Source: Coriaria nepalensis
Taxonomy: Eukaryota; Streptophyta; Magnoliopsida; Cucurbitales; Coriariaceae
Direction of reading: 5' to 3'
Assembly (NCBI GenBank): GCA_027186245.1
Contig: CP114488.1
Coordinates: forward strand, 3,298,501 to 3,362,500
DNA length: 64,000 nt
The translations under genes and the position numbers were made by a program. How positions within the stretch are numbered: the first letter of the stretch is position 1; every line of letters begins with the position of its first letter. The notes under the pieces were generated by a model, which saw only the letters and a list, made by a program, of their open reading frames with translations, was not told where the DNA came from and searched no databases. Shown in pieces: positions 52,401-64,000 of this stretch.

Positions 52401-53930
52401 AAAAGGTTTGGCATAGGATCAATTGTACTTTTATACTCTTATAAAAACAAATATTTTATTTATTAAATTATTTTTTCGGCAAAAAAAAAGGAAAGAAAAA
52501 AAAAAAAAGGAAGGGGGCAGAGAGAAGAAGTGTGAAGGAAAGGGGCAGTTGTTAGGTGGTTCAACCAAACGCTCGCCGGCCAAAACGCAATCCTTTTTTT
52601 TTTTTTTTTTTTTTTAAATTTCCCAGATCGTGTTTCGCTGGCGTACCGAAACGTTCTTATTCCTGTGATTTGACAATAATACCCCGCTATCAACTCCGAA
52701 TTTACCAAACCTATGAGGGTCTCCTTAACATGTGAGAAACAACAAAAAAGAACTTTATAGAATAATAATTCAATTGGAACCAAACTAACAGAAATATTTA
52801 TGGTCATCTCAAAAAGAGAAAAAAAAAAAAAAACTTACGGAATATATTGTATACAAATATAGAAATTAGTTTTGCTAATATTTATGGTAATATAAAAAAG
52901 AGAAACAATACATTTCCATTGACATTATTATAATACACAAATATAGAAATTAACTTTTTCTTGAGAAGTTCTACAACATTTTTTCTTTTTATTAAATATC
53001 TTGACTTAAAAATTTATAAATTTCAATCGGTCCAATCTTATATAATTTCTAATCGGGATTTTTTATTTTTGTTAATTTATCTCGGCTATTAAAAAATTTT
53101 ACATTTCTAATTAATTATATTTTAATTTCATATATTATATGGATAAATTTAAAATTAATTTACTAAAATTTTAGGTATTAATTTCTTTTTAAAGAAAATA
53201 AAGAATTTTTGCTCGAAAAATAGTTATTATTTTATATGATCTAAACGTATATAAGCTTAAATAGGAATGTATTCATTTATGTATATACTTTTCTCTCACT
53301 AACTTTCTCTCTCCTACGTATCTGACTGTTTATGCGGACTCTATGGGACTTTAGGCTTTTTGTTACGCGGACGTAGGACTAATAATTAGACGTCGACAGT
53401 CGGCGAAAACTAAGCCAGCCAAAGAAATAGGTTTGAATTTTCTGTTTTTTTGACGGCTGGACTGATTTTTCTACGCTTGTTTCTTCTTATTGGCTTAGCT
53501 TGAGCCGGCTTACATGCTTTTTCATTTTTCCTTCTTTTCCTTTTTTTTTTTTTTTGTCCTTTTTCACGAGCGGTAAATTCCTTTAAGTTACTGCTGTAAT
53601 TAAATGACCTATCGCATCACCTTATTTCTACTCAACCTAATCCCATCCGCGTTGTATAAGTACATTTTCGTACACTCGCTAATGCTAAGTAACATACATA
53701 TTAGATTTATTAGTATAATATTAACCCTTATTATGGTAATTATTATAATGCCCTTGTCCTAGGATTGACTAAAATTACCAAATCACCTCTTAGTTTAAAC
53801 GGTAAAAAATAGATCAAGGGCCACGAAAATGAAAAAACTCATTTTCCATTGGCCTTTTTTAACTCCAATTCATCACTTTTGAGATGAAAATTTAGAGATT
53901 GAAATAAAAATTAAAAATTTAAATTTGTAG
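52401..53930. other. Intergenic stretch, homopolymer-rich
   Basis: No gene is recognised. T or A tracts lie at 52592-52614 and 52818-52833; 52840-53260 is highly AT-rich. Two related segments (CAAATATAGAAATTA words near 52852 and 52932) hint at a small duplication. Confidence 0.4.
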
Positions 53931-54415
53931 AGGTTTTTAGATCATCTCTCGAGCAATAAGAAAAATGGGATAAATTTAATGAGTTAATGTCTCATATTTT
54001 TTATTATTCGAAAAGTGCTTCAAAAATCATCTCAAATAATCGGGAATTGGGGTACAAACTCAAAAATCTAATATCCCTCATTCTCAATTATTTGAAGAGT
54101 GCTTCCAGTAACGTCTCAAGCAATTGAGAATAGGCATATGGATTTAAAAATCCAATATCTCCCATTCTAAATTACTCGAAGAGTGCTCTTAGAAGCATCT
54201 CGAGCAATTGGGAACAAGGGCACAAAGTTAAAAATTCAATGTCTCTTATTCTAGATTGCTCATTTAGTACTTCCAGAAATATCTCAAATAATCGGGAACA
54301 TAAGCATAAATTTAAAAATCTAATGTCACTCTTTCTAGATTGCTCAAGCAGTGCTTCTAAAAGCATCTTGAGCAATCAGGAATAAGAGCACAAACTTAAA
54401 AATCCAATATCCTCT
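53925..54415 (-). repeat. 84-base tandem array, about 5.8 copies, in frame on the minus strand
   Basis: The word GTGCTTC (or GTGCTCT, GTACTTC) recurs at 54015, 54099, 54183, 54267 and 54351, exactly 84 bases apart. Each unit also carries ATCTC-AGCAATT-GGGAA and AAAAATCCAAT-TC blocks. As 84 is 28 codons, any reading frame repeats unchanged; on the minus strand one gives a leucine-rich 28-residue unit like EMLLRALFEQSR then DIxFLxLCPCSQLL, open over 54375-54172. Copies differ at many sites and most carry stops. Whether it ever encoded protein is unknown. Confidence 0.85.
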
Positions 54416-54557
54416 AGTACATCTACAACAACACATAAACAACAACACATCGACATCAATCAAAATCATAATGAACTTTAAATAAAGTTTTCCAAATTTA
54501 TATATACTAAATGTATCTTAAATTATAATTAAACACAAAAATAATTATAATTACAAA

Positions 54558-55030
54558 TTATAAGTCGAAATATCTTAGGTAAATAGCAGTGGCAATTTTA
54601 AAGAGGAAAAGTTTCACATACTCATTAGAAGCAAGATGAATATCAATAAATGTATGATGAAACTCTATGTACTTAAGCATGAATATTCCACAATCCCTTA
54701 AGAGAGTAGTGTTATTTTCTAGCAACTCTACAATCACCTCCACCCCAAATTGTCCAACTTCAAATTCTAGCCTAACAATACTCAATAAGTATGGGAGCAT
54801 AGTGCATAATAGGGCTAGCGATGTTCTCAAGTGCCCTTCTACCTTATGCTCGACGACAATGAGTGCATAACAATGATCTTCCTTTTCGATTTTTCAACAA
54901 TCAACGCAGCCTAGCACTTGTTCGAGTAGTTGAAAGGGATGTACAATTGCTCTATAACCGTCCATCACCATCCTCCTTAAGGTTTTTCTCCAACCAATAG
55001 TCATACAAAACATAATGTCCCCCAAAATCA
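54558..55030 (-). pseudogene. Ulp1-type (C48) cysteine protease fragment of a transposon gene
   Basis: The minus strand carries DCGIFMLKYIEFHHTFIDIH (54704-54645), the signature around the catalytic cysteine of plant Ulp1-like proteases (GxDCGIFxLKYIEY). Upstream, three frames together give FNYSNKC then AALIVEKSKRKIIVMHSLSS near 54945-54860, which matches the HWxxxxVD...YDSLxS region, though the active-site His and Asp cannot be confirmed. Such proteases end DUF1985-type genes of Mutator-like elements. Several frameshifts make it a pseudogene. The 84-base array lies directly 3' of it. Confidence 0.7.
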
Positions 55031-58000
55031 TGGTGCACCGACCGAAACACCAAAATTTTTTTAATTATAATTTTAATCCTAATCCTAAATTATCCCAAAT
55101 CCTCAATTTATATCTTAGTTTTTGTCGTATTTATATAAATTTGAGAATTCTTATCTAAGCAAAATAATTTACAAATTAATATTAATAAGTAGACTATTTT
55201 CTGTGTTTGGTATCAAAAATCGTTTGATCTGCTTTATGCTAGTTTGGATGATATTAAGTTAATGAATTATTAATTTATGATATATTTAAATATTGTTTTA
55301 ATTAAGATAAAATAATATTTTTAATCGTTATAATATCAATTTTCTTAAAAAATGATATTAAATGAAGCTGACTCTATAAAATAAATTATTAAATAATATA
55401 AAAATTACATATATTAATACTAATATATGCTTAACCCTAGATACATCTCCTTCTCTTTTGTCTCTCTCTCTCATGTTTGACTAGTTTGTTACAATTCCAA
55501 ATGGAGCCTCTTACATAAAGCTATTTGATCTCGAATTTTGTAGTAGCATGGATGTCTCAGTTGCTAAGAAAGAAAATAAGTATTCAATATTTATTGACCG
55601 AGTATGATATTTGAAAATCCGGATAATGCTCAAAATTTTTGGATGAATGATGGAAGACAAATGAGATTTTAACGTAAGAAGGGAGAGTATAATAATATAA
55701 GTCTAGTAAATACAGTAATCACAAATATTGTTTAATATCTTGATTAGGGTATGCCGCTCGAGCAAAAGATTTATGAAGAATTTAAGCAAGTATCGTCTAA
55801 AAGTAAGAACATATCGCAAGGTGATGATTAAATTCTTCTTGAATCGAGATACCGAGACATATAAGATTAATTTTTATTACAGTAAGCATAATCATATAAT
55901 CATGATCTTAAGAATGGGTTGTTCAAAAGAGTGGAATTATGATAACACAAACTGCAATATTAGACAGTTCAAAAACATATTGAGCTTTCAATGTAGAGGC
56001 TAATAGTAAAGATCACCTTAATGATCATAAAATTTATTCATGATCAATAAGAGTGAAAAATATAATATATAATAAGTCAAAAAAATATAATGAAATATTT
56101 TAATGATCGCGTAATCATACTCATCGATCTCATGTTTCTGTGTCCATTTGGTCATTTCTAGTAGTCCAACTCAATAAAGGGCTCTGTTAATTTAAAGAAG
56201 CAACTAACTTTCATTAGGCCACAGTCTTCACCGAAACAGAAAGAAAGAAATTATTAGAGTATTGAATCATGCAGCCATGTTAGATGTTCAAGTAACTCAC
56301 CCCACTATTAATATCCAAAACGTAAAGTATGTTGAAATAAAAGTCTTGAACCACTAACGACAAAAAAAAAAAAAAAAAAAAAAAAAAAACTAGAATATAA
56401 AAGATGGGTAGTAGGTAGGTGTCACATTATTTACATATATACTATATTAATCATAGGCACGTGTATGCTCTTTTTTTATATTTTATCTTACCATAAGGTA
56501 CCGAAGGGTGGGGCGCTCTGATGCATCCAATAAGGAAGCAAGGAATTGATAAGGAATAAACGAAATAAAAATAAAAAACAAAACTATATCATAAAAAGTT
56601 GGTGAGTTAAATAAATTAATTACATGTAATAAGGATTAGTTGTTGTTTGTTTTTTTTAGGTATTTGAATTAGTTTAAAATATTTGTAATTATTAATATTT
56701 AATTAATTTTATATTTATTTTTCATATTACCATAATAGTAAAAGTTTTTAAGATTTAACGTCTCTTTTTTAAAATTAATCGATAGTTAACTCTAAAAATT
56801 AAGTTTTAAACCAAAAGTTTGAAAGGAGGATTAGTTAAGTCTTAACCAATGATGTCTACGGTTTTGGGTCAAATATGAAACGTGTCTACGGTATATGGGA
56901 GGGTAGCTAGACGTACGTCTGGAACAATTCTTTACACATTTTTTTTTATTTTTAAGCTTTTAGAGAAAAGGGTAAGGTATGATTACGAAGTCAGGTATGA
57001 TAATGAAAGTTTTATGCTGCTTAAAGTGAAGCTTTTAAGTATCTAATACAAATAATAAAACTTAAATAAATTAAAGTATTGATTCTAAACTTAAAGTAGA
57101 AGGATCCAATTTATTAGGAAATGTGTAACGAGGTTTATGTGGCATTGAGACGGAGGCGGTCCGGTTGGAGTTTTAGTTAAAATTAAAATTTATTAATAAA
57201 TAGAAAATTAAGAAAATTATTAATATTTAAAAAATAAATATAATTTTAATATTAATTTGTAATTATTAAAAAATATATAAAAAAATTTAAATATTAAAAA
57301 TAAATTAAAAAAATTTGCTAATAAATGTAAATGTGAAATTTAATTATATATCATATATTTTAATATTTAAGTGTGAAATTTAGTTACATATTTATATATT
57401 TTAATATTTTTAAAATTAAGTTATAAATGTAAAATTTAAATATTATATGTATATTATTCCAAATTTTCTTTTGAAAAAATTATTTTATGAAAAATATATA
57501 TATATATTTTAATAATTTATGATCATTTTATAAATAGGACTCTAAGTAATTGACTCCCTTACCTAAGGGGAGAGCCGATCCGACATTGAGATACCACTCA
57601 TAATCATGAAGCTTTTCACTTTTACCGTAAATAAATATATGAAAAATATATATATATAAGGAATTATAATCTTTGCACATCGCAATTGAAATCGATGTTC
57701 ACTTAATTCGCCGTTTTTTTTTTTTTTCTGGAAACATGTTTTACTGCATCATTTGTGCATTCCAATGATGATGAAATTGCCGACATTTTCATTAAAACTT
57801 TCCTTCTTAATTAAAATACCCATCGTTCTACTCAATTGTCATCGTATCGGTAGAAGATTCAGTAACTACAATGTCCCTTGTTTCTGTTAAATTTTTTTGA
57901 ATTGAATTGAAAATTGAATTTTTGGTTTTTTCAAAAATTAATTTAGTAAATTAATATATATTAATATGTATTAATATGATTAATTAACTTTATAATTAAT

Positions 58001-58299
58001 TTTATGAAACCGATAAATTAATGTGCATTAATCTATCCGATCAGTTTTCTTCATATGAATTCTATAAATTAGTCTCCTCTCTTTCGGAAAAAAATCATTC
58101 AGAAAACGATTTTCTCCTCAAACTCTCTCTAAAGTTTTAAGTTTTAAAGTGATAGTGTTCGGTAGCTTTAGAGTTCGCCGAAAATATTTAATATTATGAC
58201 CGAATATTTTTTATTTCGTTGTATCATGGGAAACAAACAGTATACATGTCGAATCTATTTTAAAGACACTATAATAATACATATATCTCAGAATTCTCC
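55031..58299. other. AT-rich intergenic stretch
   Basis: No gene is recognised. The plus-strand frame at 55728-56003 (91 codons, lysine/arginine-rich) resembles no family I know. A long A run lies at 56361-56389. TA microsatellites occur near 57497-57510 and 57648-57657. The stretch 58020-58290, with a TATA-like word (TTCTATAAATTAG near 58060) and leader-like sequence, is probably part of the left LTR of the copia relic that follows. Confidence 0.4.
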
Positions 58300-61180
58300 T
58301 TCATCAATTTAATTTATGAATCTATATTATTTATAATTTTATTATATTTTACAACATTTTCAATTTTATTTATATTTAAAAAAGTTATTATTTCCTATAT
58401 ATATTATCTTGAGATTCGTTATTCTATATCGTAAACAGACTTAGGTGAAATTGTTCATTATTTTGTGTTCATGCATTATTAAATTGGTTCGTGCTTAAAT
58501 CTTGTTAACCTGATCACGTTATCATGTTAAATTGTTTATTGTCTGTTCTGGATGTTCGCTTTTCAATATGTTCTTTCATAAGGGGAAATTTTGCCAACAC
58601 TACTCTGTTGACTTTTGTTCAAATGCTTGTTGGTGTGTTCATTGGATTTATAGGGATTGCTGCTTTGATCACACAGATAGTCCATGTATACTAATAACTA
58701 CTCCATATGATGTACATACATAAAAGGGGTTTGGGAAAAAAAAGGGAAAAAAAAAAAAAATTCATCTAATGCTTACATTAAGGATCTAATGGTTTATTAA
58801 TGTTAATGGAAAATATTTGTTCTGTAAAACATTTATCAGGATCTTAAATTTTAATAGGTGAAAGTAGAAATGGTTTTGTCAAGATTACTGTGGGCGTAAA
58901 TATTTGATTGTTTTTATATAATAATTGAAATATTTTATGACTTGAAATATAATTTCATAAATTATGTGAGATAGAGATTAATTAATATTTTAATTTTAGA
59001 GTTTGGATTAAAAAAATAAATTGAACTTATATAAATATATTGTTGTTATTGGTTTGATTAATTAATGCATAATTGATAATTATAATTGTGTTATAATTTA
59101 TTGTATGGTATTATAAATTTTGTAACGGTTTTACAAATAAATTTTGTAACTGTTTAACAATTTTGAAATTGAATATGAAAGTAGCCGACAAGTTGTTGCT
59201 ATCGAGATGACTCCTTCTATCACTCAAGTCACTCATTATGTGCTTCTTCTTGTAGACTATGGTGAGAAACTTGAGAAATTCAAACATACATAATTTCAAA
59301 AGGTGGCAACAAAAAATGTTATTCTACCTGACTACACTGAAACTTGTGAATTCTTAAAAGAAAATGCTCTTGTGCTCAAACATGATGACTATGATGTTCA
59401 AGTAGTCAGTGCTATTAGTATTTGGAATCATTCTGACTTTTTATATCAGAATAATATAATGAACAATTTTATCGACTCTTTGTACTCCATGTATAGTACA
59501 AAAAAAATGGCGAAAGAGTTATGAGATGCCTTATACCATAAATATAAGATTGAGGATGCCGGCCCCAAGAAGGATATTATGGGCCAGTTCCTTGACTATA
59601 AAATGGTGAACTCCAAAACTGTAGTGAGTCAGGTTCAAGAATTTCAAGTAATTTTACATGATATTCATGCCGAGGGGATATCTTTAAATGAAACCTTCCA
59701 AGTAGCGGCTATTATTGAGAAGCTTCCGTCCGGATGAAAGGATTTTAAAAACTACCTTAAGCATAAGCGAAAAGATATGAATATCAAAAATTTGGTTGTT
59801 CGACTTCAAATCGAAAGAGATAATCGAAATTTCGATTAGAAAGAGGTTATTCAACATGAGGCAAAGGCTAACGTTGTGGAATATGGTCAAGGTTCCAAAA
59901 GAACTGACAAATGGTCTAAGTTGAGAACGAAAAGAGGAGTCTCAAAGAAACAAACTAAGTTTCAAGGGAAATGCTTCAACTATGACAAGATGTGTCACAG
60001 AGTTTCGGATTGTAGGCTTCTAAAGAAGAAATCAAGCCAATAAACGAATATGGTGGAAGATATTTCTCAAGATGTCTCGGACCTTAATATTTCCGTTTAG
60101 TTGATTTTGTTTAAAAGTGGGAAACGTTTGTTCGATGAGCTTATAAGCTAAATCAAATGTAATGATCTTTTGAGAAATTAATAAAATAAAGCTAGATTAT
60201 AGTATGTTAATTATGATTCTATGCATAGAATAATTAACATGGATCATATACTAAACTCTCACATGAGAAAATAAATAAGGTCATTGTTTAAAATGAATGT
60301 TAAACTTCTTGGTTTAATCCATAAGAAGAGATATGTTCTCCTTGAACATATATTTATGAGAAGGTTCAAAATGAACCAACTATAAACGAACTCTAGTGTT
60401 TATCATACTCAAGAACAATAAAATAAATAAGAGGTTGATTAAATCTCGACTTGACAAAAGAGCTAGAACATCAAATCTTATGGTCCAAAATTTTCTTGTT
60501 AGAAGATAAATATTAAAACTTCAAGGAAGCTATCTAGAAAAGTTTTAGTAAACTATTATCGATTAGAAATATCCATAGATAAAGTTGTGAAACCACTAAC
60601 TAAAAGATTAAATAGAGAGTTATTTGAAAATTCATCAAGGGGAATGTGACTAATGGCCATGAAAGAACAAATCAATATAATGGAAATCCAATCTAGTTGA
60701 CTAGAGATCTCAAGATCTTGGTTCAAAAAAACAACCTATTTGTATGAAGACTTAAATTAGATCACTGTGGAGGTTCTCCTCCTATCTATTCCTATAATGA
60801 AATAGTGATGCTCATAAGAGAAATGATAAACTATGCTTTTAATGATTCTTAGGCGTCGGGAAATTCGAGTGGAGTAAAACGATTTACTTTTGATTAAGAA
60901 TCACCTATGTGAGAGAGTAGTGAGACCGCTTCTAAGAGAATTAATGTGAACTTAATTCTTTCCAACTCTTGCAGAACTATGCAGATGTTTAATGCCAAAA
61001 TGAATATAACAGTGAGAACTCAATCATATTAGGAAAGACTCGTGTGAAGTATGTTATCGTTTACATGAACAGTAAAACAATTCAAGTACATCAATTTAGT
61101 TTATGTATTTATATTATTTATAATTTTGTTATGTTTTATAATATTTTCAATTTTATTTATACTCAAAAGTTATTATTTAT
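58300..61180 (+). mobile_element. Ty1/copia relic with gag and only the pol ends
   Basis: Gag-derived text runs from about 59284 to 60110: VATKNVILPDYTETCEFLKE, QFLDYKMVNSKTVVSQVQEF and a decayed zinc knuckle, CFNYDKMCHRVSDC (family CxxCxxxGHxxxxC). Near 60470-60510 a stretch like IKSYGPKF recalls the end of integrase. Then 60588-60655 gives KPLTKRLNRELFENSSRGM, the RNase H end (family DPLTKGLxRExV). Almost all of integrase and reverse transcriptase are gone. Direct repeats of about 95 bases, 58301-58394 and 61085-61180, share CATCAATTTA-TTTATG and ATATTATTTATAATTTT and are likely LTR remnants. Confidence 0.75.
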
Positions 61181-64000
61181 ACTCAATGTTTTATAATATT
61201 TTGTTATATAAATTATCATGTAATTAATTTTTTGCTAAATTATTATTTTAGTCCACTATTTATGTGCTTTTTATAATTTCATCTTTACTTGTTTTTTCAT
61301 TTTTTGCTAAATTATTATTTATGTGACGGGTGGCGCAATAGCCATGATATGACAAAAATGAAAACTAATGGAGAAAGAAGGAGTATAATTTTATTTAGTA
61401 AAAATTAAGTTAATATTTTAAAAATATTTTAATATATATTTTTTCTTTTATACCTAAAAGATTAAAATATAATAAAAATGAAAACTAAATAATTCAATTG
61501 AGGTCAAACGAAAATTACGTGATATAAAAATAAAAAAAAAAACGTAAATAAAAAGATAAAAAAAAAATAATTTAACCTTAATTTGTTATTATCAATTAAT
61601 TATTTTAATAATAAATTAGGAACCTGTTAATTTCCATTCAAATTTATAATCTAGAAATTTCCTTTTATAATATAAAAAATATGAAATTTGAAAAAGAAAG
61701 TTTATCGGATGCAAGTTAACTCTGGAGAATAGATAAAAAAAAAAAAAGTTGAATAAAAATGGAATAAGATTCTCTATCTTGTATCTTTTTAGGTGGCAAA
61801 TGATCACATCAAAGTGATTGCCTATAGAGGAAACTTCTCAAACCTTATTAACGATATAAAAACGTTACATTTATAGGGTATAAACCCTTGATATTAAAGA
61901 GATCAGATATAATATGATACGAATAGATAATGAAAAGAATAAAAATATTGTGAAATTATGTGTGTATTCATTCTTATTAAAGTTTGTTAATAAAACAATA
62001 ATGAAAATTACATATTTATCCATTTCATATAATGATATAAGTAGATAATAGTTATAAAATATATTTTGGTTATCACAAATAATTATTATAGTTTAGAGAT
62101 ATTGTAAGGAAAAAAATATTTCAGGGAGACTAAAAAAAAAAAAAAAAAGATTAAATTTAAATAAAATTGATAAATTGTCAATATTTTAACTCTATAAAAT
62201 AAGTTTTGAAGTTTGTCGTGTGAAAAAATAAATAAAATTGTAATTTTAATTTTAATTTAAATATAAATAAATTTGAGGTTAAATTATTAATTTTTAAAGT
62301 TTTCATAATATTGACGAAACATATGGCCTATCTCATTCTAACTTTTGCTTTTGTACCTAAAAGTCATGCTTCCTTTAATATTACTTTGTTTCAAACAAGA
62401 CTACCTCCAAGTCAGTATACTACATACATATTACCTACATAAACTATTACAAAACACATATTTGGACAAAATAGTTTGTAGTAGACGTGTAGAACTCGAA
62501 CTAGAATGTAGACAGTAAAGAAAATTCCTCGAAAACGTTTGGACAATTAATAAGTGAGATTTGAAAACGTGAGAGTTTGACCACCCGAACACCCATCTTT
62601 TTCAAGGCCCCATAATAATTTACTCTTTAAACTCTCGTGTCAAATTGAAAATAAACGAGTCATAAATATTCATAAAACGGTTGAAAAGAGCCCAGAAATT
62701 TTCATCTTTCTTCATTCGTATCATATCATATCATATATTTCCTAATCAAAGGCACTGATGCTAATGCATGCACATTGCACAATAGATGAAGAAAGAAAAA
62801 AAAAAGGAAGGAAAAAAATAACAGCCGACATGTTTGGAACTGTCGTCTAACCCTGGTTCAACAAGAAGACATTTTACTGATTCAAACTTGAGCTTGAAAG
62901 AGTCCAATGTCAAACAGCCAAGTTTCAGCCGACTTCTTTTGAACCCACACACTAAAATCTTTGAATTTTTTTACTTTTGTTTTTCATTAATCATAGTTGA
63001 TAAGAATATTGTCAAATATCAAGAACTCGAGTTTGATTTCATAAGCTTCCAAATCTCTGGTCTTTCTTCGTTCTCGTCTCAAAATTACAAACACCTTCTT
63101 GTTAACATATTACTTTTTCTACGTATATTAAAAGGAAATACTTAATCTAAGTTCAGAATCATAATGAAAAGAGAAACAAAATATGTAGCAAGTGCTATTT
63201 GATTATAATAGGTAATTATAGAAATTGAACATGTTAAAAACTTATTTGATGGTATAACATGTTCAAATACAGTATAACATGTTCTTTGGGGAAAAAATAA
63301 AAAGAAATGTAATGCTTTAGATGAGTTTCTTATATAACAATCATAAATTATTTTTATATATTATATAAAAGTGATATTAATAATTATAATCAAGATTAAT
63401 GTACTATATAATCAATCATACATTGTGTATTAACATCATCAATATACTTAAGAGGACAAATTTGGGTAAAAGCTTTGTTGATTTATGGTTAGTTAGTACT
63501 GTAGTTAATAAGTTTGACTCTAACTCTCATTATCTTATCCATATTATATATATCTCTCTAAGTTGAATTTTCTAAGCAATCTATTGAATAAATACACTCT
63601 TAAATAATATTTGTTAGTATCTAATTTTCTCTTATTATATGTTGCGTATGTTTTAATCATTTCCTTTCCAAATTTCATGTCAGGTCAAGTATGATTAGTC
63701 TTCAATCGTCCTCGTCAATTTCTCTTTATTCTCAAGACAGTTTATCTACGTTTTAAGTCTGACCTTGATCCCTGATCACCGTTGGGAGTTGGTTTAACTT
63801 CGTTATTTGGTAACTCTACGCCGTATAAGTCCTGAATAATTAAGATCATCACAATTGGCAAGGCCTAAAATTCCTTTGCAACATTTAGAGAGAATCTAAG
63901 AGAGAGAGAGAAGCTGTTATTTCATTCATTGGGTGGCAATAACGGCATTTCAGCCCTTTATACACTTCGCATAATCAAAACGACAACGTAACACAAATCT
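61181..64000. other. AT-rich intergenic stretch, nothing recognised
   Basis: No gene, RNA or known transposon domain was found. A runs lie near 61530-61570, 61735-61746 and 62130-62150, an ATCAT/ATATC repeat at 62719-62738 and a GA repeat at 63899-63911. Open frames at 62761-63145 on both strands look fortuitous. Confidence 0.4.

Noticed and set aside
55728..56003. 91-codon lysine/arginine-rich frame
   Set aside because: No domain, no neighbouring exon and AT-driven codon use; treated as chance.
62834..63145. 103-codon frame near the right end
   Set aside because: It starts with a non-ATG codon and has an equally open frame on the other strand.

Overview
This window is nuclear DNA of a flowering plant, almost certainly a eudicot. 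It is AT-rich, its genes have GT-AG introns, and relics of Ty1/copia, Ty3/gypsy, LINE, PIF/Harbinger and Ulp1/DUF1985-type elements fill the space between genes. All five recognisable host genes match plant families closely. I cannot fix the family or species from sequence alone.

Layout. 0.4-6.1 kb: a decayed LINE (-), a MITE-like inverted-repeat block, a decayed gypsy element (-) and an RNase H scrap (+). 7.8-10.0 kb: RAD1 (-), seven exons, 305 codons, with E2F-type motifs upstream. 11.5-15.4 kb: a decayed copia element next to a DUF1985-type transposon gene, both (-). 17.6-20.4 kb: heat-stress factor HSFA1a (+), two exons. 21.1-22.2 kb: a group D MAP kinase kinase resembling MKK9 (+), without introns but with two single-base frame breaks. 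24.0-25.9 kb: a minisatellite and the 5' end of a minus-strand copia element. 27.2-29.9 kb: the vacuolar Qa-SNARE SYP22 (-), seven exons, one intron of GC-AG type. 30.4-35.2 kb: a LINE (+) and a two-gene PIF/Harbinger relic (-). 37.4-37.7 kb: a fragment of mitochondrial cytochrome b (NUMT). 38.2-43.9 kb: a copia relic with LTR-like ends, a 166-bp tandem array and a pentatricopeptide-repeat fragment. 45.4-51.9 kb: the JmjC histone demethylase JMJ13 (-), eleven coding exons. 53.9-55.0 kb: an 84-bp tandem array beside an Ulp1 protease relic. 58.3-61.2 kb: a further copia relic. The last 2.8 kb holds nothing I can name.

The host genes do not form a pathway. They cover the DNA-damage checkpoint (RAD1), the heat response (HSFA1a), MAP kinase signalling (MKK9-like), vacuolar membrane fusion (SYP22) and chromatin demethylation (JMJ13). 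Their order is still informative: from memory, the Arabidopsis HSFA1a and RAD1 genes are immediate neighbours and SYP22 and JMJ13 lie a few genes apart, so the window seems to join two ancestral blocks. No new multi-gene system is evident. The most useful leads are the twice-broken kinase gene, the initiation and last-exon arrangement of JMJ13, the E2F motifs at RAD1, the NUMT and the in-frame 84-bp array.
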